Notes: generated by a model not told the origin, from the sequence alone. DNA of 64,000 nucleotides from Nephromyces sp. MM_2019 (GCA_015657535.1 JADHZB010000189.1:21734-85733); one strand, 5' to 3'. Shown: positions 1 through 13,100, counted from the first letter of the stretch. Made by a program: numbers and translations.

Positions 1-790
1 AGCATACTATTACTGTAAAGAAAGAGCTTTCTGGAAGCAGCTAAGCTTGAAAGATCATATTACAAAATGCTCTCGTAAGCTCACCATACCACCTAGTGCA
101 TCATGAGGAAACAAAACTGAAAAAATAATTGCATGCAGAATAAACATAGGAACAACTCATGTCCAGCATTATTTCATTCTGCAGTCATAACCTATAAAAA
201 AGGAAAAAATTGCAGTATAGACAATATAGTCAGAGGTGCACATACACCCTAAACCAGCTATGTGCGCGGGACATTCTCACAGCAAAACGAAGCGCAGCAA
301 TTTCTTACAGTCATAAAAATTCCTACACTACTCAAAGAGCACAATTCATACCTAGAGAAAACATTAAAAAGCTGGCGGCTTCATGGCTTCAAAAACCTGA
401 AAAAGAAATCGCCCAGAATAATAAATACTTGAGGATTTAGCACACCACACCGTGGATATACGGGAAATCTTTCTGTGTTGAAAATATCTAAAGTGAAGGG
501 GAACATGCATGGACACCACATCAATAAATACACAGCAAAAAATAACTTCAGACCTACAAGGCAGCAGGATAAAATCCAGTATTAATAACAGAATGCATTT
601 CTTGGAGGCAAAAGCACCTGGTACTTACATTTTTGACATATTTAAAGCAAACATATTTCAAACACAATTCAATTTATTCCATAAAAATTGCATCAAGAAC
701 TCCTTCCAAAATCCTCATAATGCAGATCTTAGCACAATACGTATTATAACGTACTAAAAAAAATAAAACTGCAGCCCAGAAAAAATGAAC

Positions 791-958
791 TTATCGATCT
801 TGAATTCTAAGCAACCTCGAAATATCGCTCATACGTTTTGCTCTTTGCCATACCTCTTGAATTTTTACCAAATAAACCAACTCAATATTTTTCCTCAAAG
901 AATTTTCAGATTCTTCAATTATTACTCCTAACAAGACAAAGCGATGAGAGGAAATAAC
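791..958 (-). CDS. candidate terminal exon, unidentified gene
   Basis: An open frame of 55 residues ends in TAA at the left coordinate, with a possible acceptor (TGCAAG) just upstream. The peptide is rich in E, K and R (for example ESENSLRKN and VWQRAKRMSD), although the minus strand is T-rich here and a chance frame should be rich in F, S and L. It could be the 3' exon of the gene represented by the exon-like pieces at 2839-2916 and 5058-5208. A 46-base piece at 1715-1760 also fits in phase after 2839-2916, but it is too short to judge. I do not recognise the product. The start is uncertain because a second acceptor (TTGTTAG) lies inside the frame. Confidence 0.3.
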   Translation of the reverse strand, partial: VISSHRFVLLGVIIEESENSLRKNIELVYLVKIQEVWQRAKRMSDISRLLRIQDR

Positions 959-2838
959 CTTGCAGGTTAATGATAGACACAGGAACACATACTACAAAAA
1001 AAATAAATTTCCCACCAAACGACATATAGGAAGAAATACTCGAATTAGTCAAATAAATTGCAAAGAATAAACCGCATACACGACGCAATATCTGACTGAG
1101 TTCTACATGAAATTAGAATGAATCGCTCAAGAATATACATTCAAAGGTAAAGAGAAAACGGAGCACAAGAAGCTAACTTTTTTATACCGAAATTAAAATA
1201 GCTTTGAAGGAGATTTGCCAGTTCCATTGATGTTTTCAATTGCAAGAAAAGATAGCAAATCATCGAATCATCAATTCAGTAAGAAAAAATGAAGCCTCCA
1301 ACTAATCTAACTCAAATTCATTCCCCTAGGATAAGCGGCTTAGAATGCATGAAGCTATAAGGAACAAGAAAACAAGCAAGCCGAGAGAGGCTGAATTTTC
1401 CACCTACAAAGTAGCTATTTCGAAAAATTATTCAACTGTGTGTTAATAGTATGAAGAACTAACTAAGCTCCCTCTAAGGCAGAATATTGAGGCATAAAGC
1501 CTTACAAAAAGCACTCGTAATCACTACATCGCTTCAGTTTTCTAACCAAAAGGCCGAAAGACAGTTCAAGTCTCATGTAAAGGGTACAAGCATAATTTAC
1601 TTCAATCATTTACTAATTATATTACTCTCTTTAAAACAACATGCCTTTTCATAAAAATAGAGATATTTTCATGCACTTTAGAATGATTACAGCTGCTGCT
1701 CCTGCTAGGGCTACCCCAAAAAGTTTGAAAGCCTTTGAAACAACAAAAAGTTTAAGGCGTCTAGCAAGTGAAGAAAAAAGCAATGAAAAAATACTTCATA
1801 GCCAGCAAACCTATCTCAAGGATTAGAGAGTTGAGATCCGAATTATCAGCGAGATTGAAGCTAGTCAGCTTTTCAACCTATATTATTTAAAATTTGAGTA
1901 GAGCAAGCAATGAATGAAACATTTCCTTCAAAAAACTCGTTTCCAGCGAGGATTCATCCTCGTAATTCAGCACTTGATCAAAACTTTTTAGAATCAATCT
2001 CAAATCAAGAAAATCCTGTCCTAAATTCTGATAGCTGCAAGAATGCTGCTATTACACTGTTTGGCATCATAGGTATTATTTAAACTTCAAAAGTTGTAAC
2101 ATGAAGAAGCAAATCAAGGCCGATAGACTTGGGAAAAAGGCTCCATAAAACAAGCAAATCAGGGCCAATAGCCTATGAAACTTACAAATCGAGAAAGTTG
2201 ACAAGCGAAATCAAATGTCCCATCGCTCTCCGATCCATCCTTCATTTCAAGATGTACCAATGAATTTACGGTGATGTGTCCTGAAGGAAGGTTTCAAAAA
2301 ACTCGCTTTCCTACAACGCTGTATGCAAGAGAAGTACAGTCAAAACAAGCCAAAGAGAAATGTTTTTGAATTCCAGGATGATTAAAAAGATGCAAATACA
2401 CACACAAAGCAGGCTAAAAAATAACAATAGCAGTATAAGATACTACCTAAAAGCTTTTTTCGACTGATATAAAAAACTCTAAACAAGAGCATATTCAATC
2501 TCATCTAATCATGTTAGTAATGAAGATACCAAATAAATACTATAAAAAATACAAGGAAATATTAAATTTCATTTTTAAACAAAAAAACCTATGAAGTATA
2601 GAAGCTGGCAATATGCTTTTAATGTCATTTTTCATCATTTGAGATGCTAAATTCACATCTTCAATATGCTTTTTAACTAATGAAATTTCTCTTTTTTTAA
2701 TATCCTTTGATATTTCTCTTTTTAATAATTTTTTTGAAAACGTTCAAATTCCTTTACTAAAATATATAAATTTCTCTAGGTATATTCTGCAAGCATACCT
2801 AGCATGGGATAATCATAAACCTCAATTTATTTCCGTAC

Positions 2839-2916
2839 CTTCATTGGAGCTTCTAGATAGTTTTACGACATGCATTGAATTCCAAGAGCAATCTTTAAAT
2901 TCCAACAACTGGATAT
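2839..2916 (-). CDS. candidate internal exon, unidentified gene
   Basis: This is a 78-base open segment with good borders on the minus strand. The acceptor is preceded by a long T-rich tract ending GTGTTAG, and the donor reads GAAG then GTACGG. Both ends are in phase 1. The encoded peptide is about 25 residues (it includes LLEFKDCSWN and VVKLSRSSNE). The splice signals are better than chance, but no family is recognised. It is assigned tentatively to the same gene as 791-958 and 5058-5208. Confidence 0.3.
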
Positions 2917-3142
2917 CTAACACAAAAAAGAAATAAATCATATCTCCATATGAAGAAGGGATGAAAAAATGTATCTCTAAAACTCTAAAGCAAGTCACAC
3001 AAACAATGGGGGAGGATAGTGCATGGAATGCTGCTTCGCACATCAAATACAAATCTAAAAAACACTTTCAAAGCTGCAGGAATACTTGGCTGAAAATAAG
3101 CCTAAATACTTCAACTCTAAGTCTCTGTAGTATATCAATTTC

Positions 3143-3192
3143 AGCAAGAGAGTTTTTCCTTTTTGTTGATAAAAAGGAAAAACTCTCTTGCT
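3143..3192. repeat. perfect 22-bp inverted repeat, 6-base loop
   Basis: The arms 3143-3164 and 3171-3192 are exact reverse complements separated by GTTGAT. On the plus strand the left arm starts AGCAAGAG and ends in a pyrimidine run. It lies in non-coding DNA or an intron. The sequence gives no direct evidence of function. Confidence 0.85.
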
Positions 3193-5057
3193 AATAAAGC
3201 TAATAAAACGTCGAGGCTGAAGGGTTTGTAAGCAAAAAACAGCATTCGCTAGTATCCATTCGGATGGAAAAAGGAGCAAATGTAACCAGAGAATAGAAGA
3301 AAGTAAAGCTTTAAGAGGTCAACCACAGAAGTTTCAAAGCCCACAGAAATCTTGAGAAATAAAAGGGGCTATGCAATAGAATAATACATAGGAGCATCCT
3401 TATAGGAAAGAAGAAAGAAAAGAACAAAATCCTCGGAAACTCGATAATATCTACAATCAAAGAAAATTTTTTTCCTTATCATGTGAGAGATTTTCAGAGC
3501 TGTTTTTGCAGCATGTAGAAACGATGAAGCGAACTAGCATACTATCAGCAAAAAGGGGCACAATTTAAACGAAATTGCGACACAAAAATACACACACCAA
3601 TACCTTCATCACAAAACCTAGGAAATTTGCAGCCTCTATCTAAACTAGGGGCATCACAACTTTTCCTGCTTTCATTAGCAGCCATTTAAAAATAAAGTTT
3701 CGAAAAATCTTCAAACTCCCAGATAAAGAGATTTTTTTTCTGAACCCTCTTCTGTAGCACCTTCAGATTTTGAAGATATTTAAAAACTTAATCTTCTTCA
3801 ATTACATAAAGTGAAATTAAACTCCCCGCAAACTTCTTTAAAGAATGCAGTATTTACCTTTCTTAATACAAAAAGCAGCAGCCAAACTTCTGTCATGAGA
3901 AAGCTCCCACAAGTAAACAGAAGACACTCCTCCTCGAAAGTATCTGAAGGCAAGCAGAAAAAATGTCTAAAAGCTACACATAAAACTTACTCATGAGATA
4001 GCTCGCAAAAAAAAAATTTAACACGCACACATCCAATACACAAAGATTCGAAGCTAGCATGGTTGAATGATATACAAAAAAGCGAATACTTTGATATGTA
4101 TTAACTGATTGCTAACACACTATAAAGCACAACTACAGGCGAAGCTCCAAAAACTAAATAGCACACTAGTGACTTAGGCAGCAAAAAAATGGGTAGCTCT
4201 CAAAGAATCATCAACCAACGATCGTAGAAAATGATTGACGATATTCTTACGCATTTCTGTATAAATCAAATATGGTATTGTAGTGAATCTCGACCTCTCT
4301 CATGGTATCACTCCTGAAAAATATATGGAAAGAAGCCGAAAAAGAGTATATGAAAAAGAGAAAAGGAAACTCAAATTTATCAATATAATTTCTCATTTAA
4401 AAGGGAAGCTAAGCTTATTGCTTTTTTAGTAGCAATATAGGGAGCTAATACTCAAATCAGACTTTCAGTGCTTGATTTAGCTTAATATGTAAAAGATGGA
4501 GGTAAATAAATAGAATCATCTTACTGCCAGTTTCATCCCAATGCTACAGTGTATGAAACATTTCTATAAAAAAAAGAATCTTTTGATGGAATTTGAGGGG
4601 AAGACTGCTTTCTCATACAGAGAAATAGTAAGTTTATTTTCAAGGTATAGCAGTGGCATGATAGTGGAAAACACCAAATTATAATCGATTTAACGCCAGA
4701 ATCTATGCTTTAGAGAAACTCGGCCTTTAGCACCTTGTAGCAGCTATAATGAGTATGTTTCTTCATCATGCACTCTTTTTTATCACTTGGCCTACTTCGT
4801 CATGTGCTCCGCTTTGTTAGCTGTTCCTCTTCATAATCTTCTTCATTATCATCTCCTCTTCATCTCGCTAGACAAAACTAAAAGCTCATCATCTCCAGCA
4901 TTTTCATCGAAAATAGCATAATAAATTAGACCTTTTAACAGCTTTAACAACATTCTACACCCAAAACTAAGCAAATAGCAGAAAGGCTACTCATAACTAG
5001 CTGGAAACCAGAACAAAACCGTCACCAAATATAGCACACATACACACTAATATTTAC

Positions 5058-5208
5058 AGGCAAATCAACTACATCGGAGCCACCAACGCAATTCGAGGAC
5101 TCAGCATCCTCTAGCATAACTTCTGTACAATTTGTAAGAGTATCTCCTATTATGGGAGGGGTTTGGGTAACACTCGTTACTCCAGGGGGATCGGAAGCTT
5201 TCATCCTC
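5058..5208 (-). CDS. candidate internal exon, unidentified gene
   Basis: This 151-base segment encodes about 50 residues rich in S, T, D, E and P (it includes DPPGVTSVTQTPP and EVMLEDAESSN), unlike the F- and L-rich peptides typical of chance frames on this T-rich strand. The donor after TTGCCT is GTAAAT and the acceptor is AACCAG. The open frame continues upstream towards 5360, so a second acceptor (GGCCAG) about 40 bases earlier is possible. Low-complexity acidic linkers are common in apicomplexan proteins. No family assignment can be made. Confidence 0.35.
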
Positions 5209-6600
5209 CTGGTTGTATTCACAACCAATAAAATACTTGCTGGCCTTGACGGATATAAAAAAATGCACACAAAATTAAATGCAGAGTAGTAAATAAAGAG
5301 ATATCTACACACTTGAAAATGTGTATGAATAATACCATAGAAACATCCTTTATTTTGCAATATATACGCATAGAATTCGACGGTTAAGAATCTTCAATCC
5401 CTTGTAAACTCTGGAAAATTACAAAATTCCTAAGAAAAATTAGAAAAGACTAGAAATCTCAAAGAAAAAGCCTGAGCATTGGAGCAAAATGAGAGCCGAA
5501 TACGTCACAAGCATACAGGAAGAGGAAGATAAATAGACTTTACAGTTTGAAGGTAGGAAGATAAAGCCGGAAACTATAGCAAAGAAGCAGAGTGGTGAGT
5601 AACAAAATTTGGACTTAACAAGCAAAAAAATTGAATGGCCACAGGCGGAAGCATTAAATTTGCCTTGAGTGCTTTTAATAAAAAAAAATAAAACCTACAA
5701 AGCTTAAAAAGAAACGAAGAAAAAAGTGGCATCTTATAATCTAAAAGGTGGTGTAGACAAAGAAAAACACATCTTCTCAGCATCCAAGGCACATACAAAA
5801 GCTGAAATACTAAAGCAGGAAAGAACGTCTAGGGAGCAAGAAAAAAAACGGAAAATCACAGAAAAGCTTGAATTCATAAAAACAGGTACCTTTTCATCAA
5901 ACAGAACCTTGAAAGGTAGCAGGACACGCCGGCACAAATCTTCTTTTAATCGTGGCTCAAGTCGCACTATAAAACAAGACAAAGGACATAAAGAATTTTT
6001 CAAGAAGACTCGAAAGGAAGAAGTTTGAAGTGTGTAGAAATGGCTGTCATAACTGCTGCTCAATTCAGCATGCTGACCGTATTTCAGATGTCGATTTAAG
6101 CATTTTTTTTATACAATTCATTGTCACTGGAAACTTCGAATAAAAAAGCAAAGATAAATGATCAGCCTGAGATATAGAATGTTTCCCACACCCGCATAAT
6201 ATTTTTTATGGATTGAAATAGCAATTATGATGTTTTAACTTAAATCTACTAGGAAATAACGTCGTTTTTTTCCCATAAAATGGGATATCCAATCTAGTCC
6301 TTTAAATTGCAACCACAGAAAGCTTCACTCATGAACTTATTCCAATCCGCATAAAGTAGAAGAAAAATAGAGATAAAACTCGAAAAAAGGCTAGTTACTA
6401 AAGGTTAGTAGTTAACAAGCCAGAAGGATTCCACCATCATTATTTTCGGATATTAGCTTTTTTGTTCATAAAAAACCTCCCGACTAAGATACCCCCCATG
6501 AGAAGCAACTTATGGTGAAGTCTACACATTTTATATAAAAAAATTGCATCAAAATATAATTATATTGCTATTGCGCATCACAACAATGAGCTAAAAAATT
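5209..6600. other. no convincing gene; purine-rich DNA
   Basis: A lysine-rich plus-strand frame (5726-6028, GTG start) and its F- and S-rich antisense partner are both what the A-rich base composition would produce by chance. No splice-flanked coding segment was found here. Confidence 0.5.
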
Positions 6601-7200
6601 TTTTTAATACGCCAGAAAGGAATTTCATTTGGAATTGAGGGTGCTTGTGTTGATGGTATGGACTCGGATCAGCGTTACTACTAATTCAGCTTATGTGAAG
6701 CACCCTGAAAGTACTCCATCATCCTCATTACAGGTTGCTAATAAGAATATTCATGCAGATGGCCTCACCCCCTTTATCGTGGAAGAAGATTTGCAGCTAA
6801 TGGCAGGCGGGTCGCACGCTCTTTGGTGTGCCTACTCGCAGTACTCTATTAATACAAGTGGCATAGACCACAAAGTCCACAACTTGTACCGATTAAACAA
6901 GGTTCACTGCCGTCAGCACATCGTGTGGCCTTTTACAATATAGCAAAAGGGTGATATTATAATTTGAGTCGAATAACTAGTGGAAAAGACGCAATCAACC
7001 TATTAAGACGCACCTTTCAATGTAACCATGCAGTGAAGATGCAGGGAATCCACAAGCAGGAGAGTCACAAACCAGAGGCGGCGGATAATATTCCCACCAG
7101 CACGCATCAACTATTAATTTTCCAAAAAAGCAGAGATTTTAAAATGCAAAACCAACGGGGTTTACCCAATCCAAGTAGCGATTGATGAATTTTTGAGGGA
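6601..7200 (+). other. less AT-rich block with two open frames
   Basis: Frames at 6629-6943 and 6964-7185 are open for 104 and 73 codons, in DNA visibly richer in G and C than the flanks. The first starts with a non-ATG codon. The peptides are ordinary in composition but not recognised. They lie directly upstream of the copia-like integrase remnant on the same strand, so they may be gag-side debris of that element. That is inference from position only. Confidence 0.3.
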
Positions 7201-8189
7201 GGAAGCCGCCTCAAAATGTTCATCCCAGAAGTGAGGGCTTCACCGGTGTCCATACTGCTTTAGAGGGTAAGCGTACGCACGATTTGGCAGTCATCAAACT
7301 GCGGATGCACCTCTCAGGAGTTTTAAGTGGGAATAAAATCTTCTAGAGGCTACTCCAACCCGTCGAACACAAACGGCTGTAATGCACGTGTTTGAGTATG
7401 ATCCAAGAAATAAATTATGATTCATAGCATAAAAATGAGATTATTATTTGAAAAATAGTAAACCGCTCTCTACTTGATATCAGTATTGTAGAAATCAGTT
7501 GGTTGCCTTAATTTAATGCAATAAGCAAGGAAAAGGAGGCCATTTGTATAAAGGTTAAGCACAATTTTTTTAAAATCTTCAGCAAGCAAAGCAATAGCAT
7601 CACAACGGCTATAGGCTGTTGCTTCCGGAAGGTTTTCTTTTTACAGCTACAGCAGGATCAGCTGTTAAAACAAGGAATAAGTTGGTACTAGGGTGAGTCT
7701 GAGATTTTTTGGGGCAGCTGCGTTTTTCTCATTTTTGCTCCTAGGGTACCGCGCCATGCTTTAACCTTGAACTTGCAAGGCTTTGTAATTTTTTAACTTG
7801 AGTTAGCACGGGCGGAATGTGCATGTACCTGCGCTTGCTTTCCTTGCTATGAAGGTTTTATTGCTGCTTATAATCTATCAACCCTGTAGAGAATGTTTAG
7901 TGTAGGGAAATTTTCCGGCGTTCCTTGCCACCTAGAAACCACTTCATACGACTAGGTCCCAACGAAATGTACCACGCGAAATGCAATGGTACGTGAAGTT
8001 ATTACCGGAGTAGGTATCGCAAAGTAAATAAAATGATGACCCTTTTCGTGGTTTCAGCTAGATTATCCTTGTGAGAAGAAAAAATTGGATGCTGGGGAAT
8101 AAAATAATTTATACTCTAACTCAAAGTCCAGTATAGTTCACTAGATACTGCAAAAAATACCATTCAACGATAAGACTTTTTTTATTCTA

Positions 8190-8900
8190 TCCTGCAGAGG
8201 ATGGCCCAGTTTATCACTAAGCTTGATTTCACGCTCAAGCACCCCCATAATCATTAAAAAATGTAAGAAGGAGCTTACGTATAGCGCGGGACGGTCGCAG
8301 ATATCTCAATTTTAAATGAGACACTTGCTCCCAATGTTTAAAGACAGCTTTTTGCGGGGGTGAACATTGTTCAATACCACAAGGCGCCTACCACGAACAG
8401 AATGGTCTTTATGAAAAGATAAACTGAAAATTACAAGGATTGCGTATATATGGTTCTCAATAGTAACGCTAAGTTTTTGTTACGACCAAAGTACTGCAAA
8501 AAAGATTCCCGAAAACCCTGTCACATGACATAGAACTGCATGTTTCCAAAGGAAAAAGTCCAATGAATATCCTTCCTCGTGCACTTGCACGCATTTCATT
8601 CATTGTTTATGTGGTTCTATAAGGAGTAGGTAATTTCCGGGCTTGATGAACTTAAAAACTTGCCTGCTTTGGCACTATACAGAGCAAGCATTCCACTACT
8701 CCTTTGAATGAATTAAATAAAACGAGCGCTTTGCGCCCTTTGCTAAAGTTCAGCTCAATGCGGTAAAACTGCGGATAGAGTAGGATTGCTTGCAACTAAG
8801 CATTACATTCCAAGGTTACACGCTACGGTTTGAACTTAAGATAATCCCACAAAAGTTGAAAAATGCGTTTTGCTGATAATGTGTGAGGGTGAACCTTAGA
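8190..8900 (+). mobile_element. decayed Ty1/copia-like element (integrase and RT remnants)
   Basis: The plus strand carries broken pieces of a copia-type polyprotein. At 8374-8424 the frame reads IPQGAYHEQNGLYEKIN, which matches the integrase segment around the family's QNG-x-x-E-x-x-N signature, and it is followed at once by a TGA. A KGKSP segment near 8545, in the same general direction, fits the later integrase region. At 8724-8780 another frame reads ERFAPFAKVQ, matching the FAPV-type motif near the start of copia reverse transcriptase. Stops and frame changes separate the pieces. The integrase to reverse transcriptase spacing is only about 0.3 kb, so internal sequence is missing. No long terminal repeats were identified. 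It is a relic, not an active element. Confidence 0.65.
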
Positions 8901-10176
8901 GCAAGCAATTAATTGTAGCTGCCATTGAGGTGCTGGATTTACACTTTAGACAGGCCAAGGGCACGATAAGAATACAAAACTATGGAGCTCAGATGTATGA
9001 CACATACCAGAGATCTCGAGCATTGAAGCATAAAAAAGGCAAAAGGGCCTTCCAGCAACTTATTATTCTCTAAAACTGAGGTAATCCATTTCAGTTTTCG
9101 GTAAAATATGCACGCCTACTCTATAAGTGTAAATTTAGATAAGTATCTCTTGTTGACGAGTGAACATACTATTAAAATATCGATAAGCAATATTTTTTCA
9201 GCTATAATTCTTTTTTTTGCAAGAACTGCTCATGATTGGTTGAAAAAATAAAACATGACACGGCTTAAAATAATAAATGGTAATTGCCTAATGTCATACT
9301 CAAAAAAAACATTAATCCGCTGTTGCTAATAAGAAAATCAGTGTTACCAGAGCAATTATGCTAGCATATTATGCTTTATTAAGCAAATGTAGCTTTTTCA
9401 GTTTCAAAGCTCAAAAAGGAGCCCCCCTAATTAAATACCCAAGCGGTATCATACACAAAATTCGACATGAGAATTCCTCCAGCAAGAAAATAATCAGTTT
9501 TCTTTCTTGTGATAAGATGTCGAAAAGTATGCTAGAGAACTGTTAGCAGCATTTCAAATGTGTTTATAGCACAACTGGGACTTCTTATGAGGAACAAATC
9601 TCTCAAAAAAAGATGAATAGGCACAGTGGATGGAATTTTAGAAGCAAATAGTATACATCAAATAGATGAGACTATGAGTTCCTCTTATTAGATAAGTGAT
9701 ACGGGCCGCAATGAAACTTGGAGGAGATTGTCGTAGAGGAATAGATTGCAAAATTAAGAGACAATAGTGCGACACTATCAAGCAGTGGGTTGCATATAGA
9801 GGAAAGGAAAGTTTCAATAGTCCGAAAAAATAAAATACCGGATAGCAACATTACGAGACTGCTTTCCAACACAAAATTACGGTACCGAAGGTTTGGTCGG
9901 TCAACTTATAAGAGGTTCAGCAGACCTGATGCACTTCCCAATATCAACCAAAATAAAGAATAGCTCGATTTGTAAAACTCTGCGATGTGAACTACAGGAA
10001 CCAGTCAAGCATCTCTGGTTATGCCAAGAGATATGAACCTCAACTAAGGGAAAAAAAATTCGCAAATTAGTAACACCTTACCACTTTACGCCCAATTATT
10101 TCGGCAAGATTTTTTATCAAACAATCCATTTGAAGAAAACATGCTTAAAATTCACACTCATATCATGTTTTTAAAC
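8901..10176. other. intergenic, nothing clear
   Basis: Short open frames at 9358-9546 (plus) and 9672-9872 (minus) lack splice context and have base-composition-driven peptides. This stretch separates the copia-like relic from the 3' end of the AP endonuclease gene and presumably contains that gene's 3' untranslated region. Confidence 0.5.
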
Positions 10177-13100
10177 TTATTCGCTTTTCTTAGCGAAAAA
10201 CGACCTGATGTCTAATTGAGAGCATTGTTCCACGGATTTACGAATATTTTTTCTCTTGTATTGTAGTTTCTCAGTATCAGGTGGAAAGTTGTAGCTCAGG
10301 CCTTCACTTCCTAGCTTATTAAACTTATTGGGATCAGAAAAACTTCCCAGCGTGGAAGCCTTCATTTTAGATGATGCCAATGCTCTACTATACTCTGCTT
10401 CAACCGCAAAACCCGAGCTAGTAAACGACTTAAATGATTTCGGCTGCACTAGAACCGAAGATTCCACTGCTGCCATATTTTTATATTTTAAGGCATTATT
10501 ATCTGAAATTTCACTCTGACATATTCGTTTCGATGATTGCTCTTCATAATCCCATTGTGTAGTCGCGCATGAAAAGGAGTTGCAAAACTCATCTTGCACT
10601 CCGAGCTGACTGCTGGTAGCATTTTGATTCAGCGAAAAAAGGGCAGTAGCAGAAAAACGTATGTCATCAGTAGAAGAAAACGTAGCTTTGGGAAGCTGAT
10701 TAAAAGTTTTTCGATCATCATTATGACTTTCTACGTCAAAGGTCCGTGATGCCTCGCTCAAAAAATCCTCACCGCAAATATTCTCAGTGGTAGGATTAAC
10801 CCCAGAATTCGCTGCTCCTACAACTTTTTCGTAGCTATTTCTTTTCGAAGTATGTAGAGCCGGAGGTAAAATCTCGCATTTATCATCAGAAAGTTTGCAA
10901 TTCAAACTCAGCGAGGAGTACGCTTCTTCGACAGCGAAATTTTTCTTACTATTTAGGCTGTCCTTGCCACGGAAGTTTTTCGTTTCCTTAGCTAAACTTT
11001 TATTACTTGGCTTCAATTTACCAGCATTCACAGCTAGAGCTGCTTCAAAATCGCAGCTTTCAGATAACATCCCAGGCGAAGGACTATCTGCAAGGCCCAA
11101 GGAATGCCGAGCAATTTTGTTCCTAGGTGAAAGTTCAAGAACCTCGTCACAAGCAGAACTTCCTGTCATTTTTTCACTCTTTATAGCTTTTCCTTCAGGT
11201 CTTCCTTTCAAATAATCTGCGATAATGAGTAAAGAGTAGATGATGGCATGATTTAAAAATTCGTAGACTACATACGCTGGAAATACGTTGAATACAGAAA
11301 ACAAGATTGGGTGTAGCTGCAATATTATCAAATACCTCTAATTCAGTACAAACACAATTTTCTCACAAAGAATATAACGGGGCCATTGGATAAATACTAA
11401 ACATCAATTGCCTATTAATTCTAATTTAAGCCTTTCAACAATAAGGAAAAATAGCCGAAGGGCATGAGAATAGCTCTAAGCAACAAAGATACCTGCAATA
11501 TTTTGCAACACAGAAAACGCCAAATATTAATACCGTGGAAAATACAATCTCTAAGCCTTTACAAAAATTTTTTTTGTATTAAATTCCATCATATTATACC
11601 AAAATCTTCGTTTCATAATCCCTCTGCTGGCTAAGAACTCACCAAAAAAATATTATGCATCAATAATACAGTTAAATCAAAAAATATATGGAAAAAACGG
11701 CTAAAATTATACTACCTACTTCCTCATTTAAATACGAAAAAAAAATTCAATAAATGATGAGCTTCGCATTCTTGATCTCCAGTCAGCACTCATTATGTAA
11801 CACAAAAAATACTATGCATCAAAGAACAGCGCACACCAGCTTTTGAGTCCTTTGAGGAGTTACGAAAAAACTCGGTGATAGTGCTGGACTGGCGCAGAAG
11901 ATGAGGTTGGGAAGTCCGTGTTCTAGTGTTTAGTGATCTCATATAAGAGCCTGTACCGCGCACAAGATCAAACATTCAGTGCTGAAAGCATCATAGTTTA
12001 CGAGAGACTTTGGCAAGAAGATTTAGCTTTAGATATTTGAAAGGAAAGAAGCAGTTGAAACCAAGCATTTTTAGAGTATCTTTAAACAGCTTTTAATAGG
12101 CGAATTCAAGCTCATTACAAGAATTTTTGATTTATGCCTTTTCTAAGCAGTAAAAGCAATTCCAAGATACCCCATACAATTCAAAAGTAGAAAAAAATTT
12201 TTTTTCTGAAAAGATTGATCCTTAAAATCAATAATTTAACGAAAAAACAGTCACATTTTTATAAACAAAGATGAATCTCCATCACCAGAACCTCTGGAGC
12301 TAACTCAGCTCTTCAATTCACAAAATAGTTGGCAGCAGCTTTGATCCTGTCGCAACAAAAAAATCCAAAAAAAACCCTCGGGATTTTCTCCTACACTTTC
12401 AAGGCAGCAATGCAATCCACCATGAAAGTGCGTGTATATTTCCAAGAAAAAAACTTCTAGAAAATTTCAAGTGCATAGCTTCTTATATGCACGTGATTTC
12501 TCAGCAGCAAGCAAATCATATAGCAAAGTATTACAAAATGTGTAAAGACGATAAACAAAAGCCAGCTGATGAAGAAATAGGAAATAGCAGAAGATTTTCA
12601 GAAATAATTTTTAAGGAAATAAGTAAAAAACGCAAGCAAAACCACTACTAAAACTGAGATTCTAAAATTTTGATTTCCTTAATAAAAAATCCACAAATTG
12701 AGGATAAAGTGGAATTAAACGGAGGCACGGCATAAAGATGACCCCCAAAAAAAAAGCTTAAAGCTAAGCTGCTCTACTTAAACGAGCTAGTCTGCCATGA
12801 TACCTGAATATACAATAGCGGCATCGTCTTACTTCAAAGTAAACCAGATTTTTTCAAAACTTACCATTATCTATAGAATTTAAAATCAAAGCATCGAAAT
12901 CGCTATTCTGAGCTGCTAGGCGAAGGCTAACAGCGATGTGATCACTATACTTTGGAGGGGTATAGACCAAGCAAGAAGTAGATTTAGCATCGGTCAAAAA
13001 AAATTGCGAGTCGTAGACATGTCTTGGAGCCTCAGCTAGACCGGTACCGTCTCTCGGGGCAGGCTTCCATCCGCCATGAGCAGTAGCCAAAGACAGTGAA

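Noticed and set aside
5726..6028. Lysine-rich 100-codon plus-strand frame, faintly like the N terminus of some HECT ligases
   Set aside because: It has no ATG start and no splice context. Its composition is what A-rich DNA produces by chance, and the antisense frame is equally open.
10328..11215. Plus-strand frames at 10328-10519 and 10895-11215
   Set aside because: They are antisense shadows of the last AP endonuclease exon, which has motif and phase support on the minus strand.
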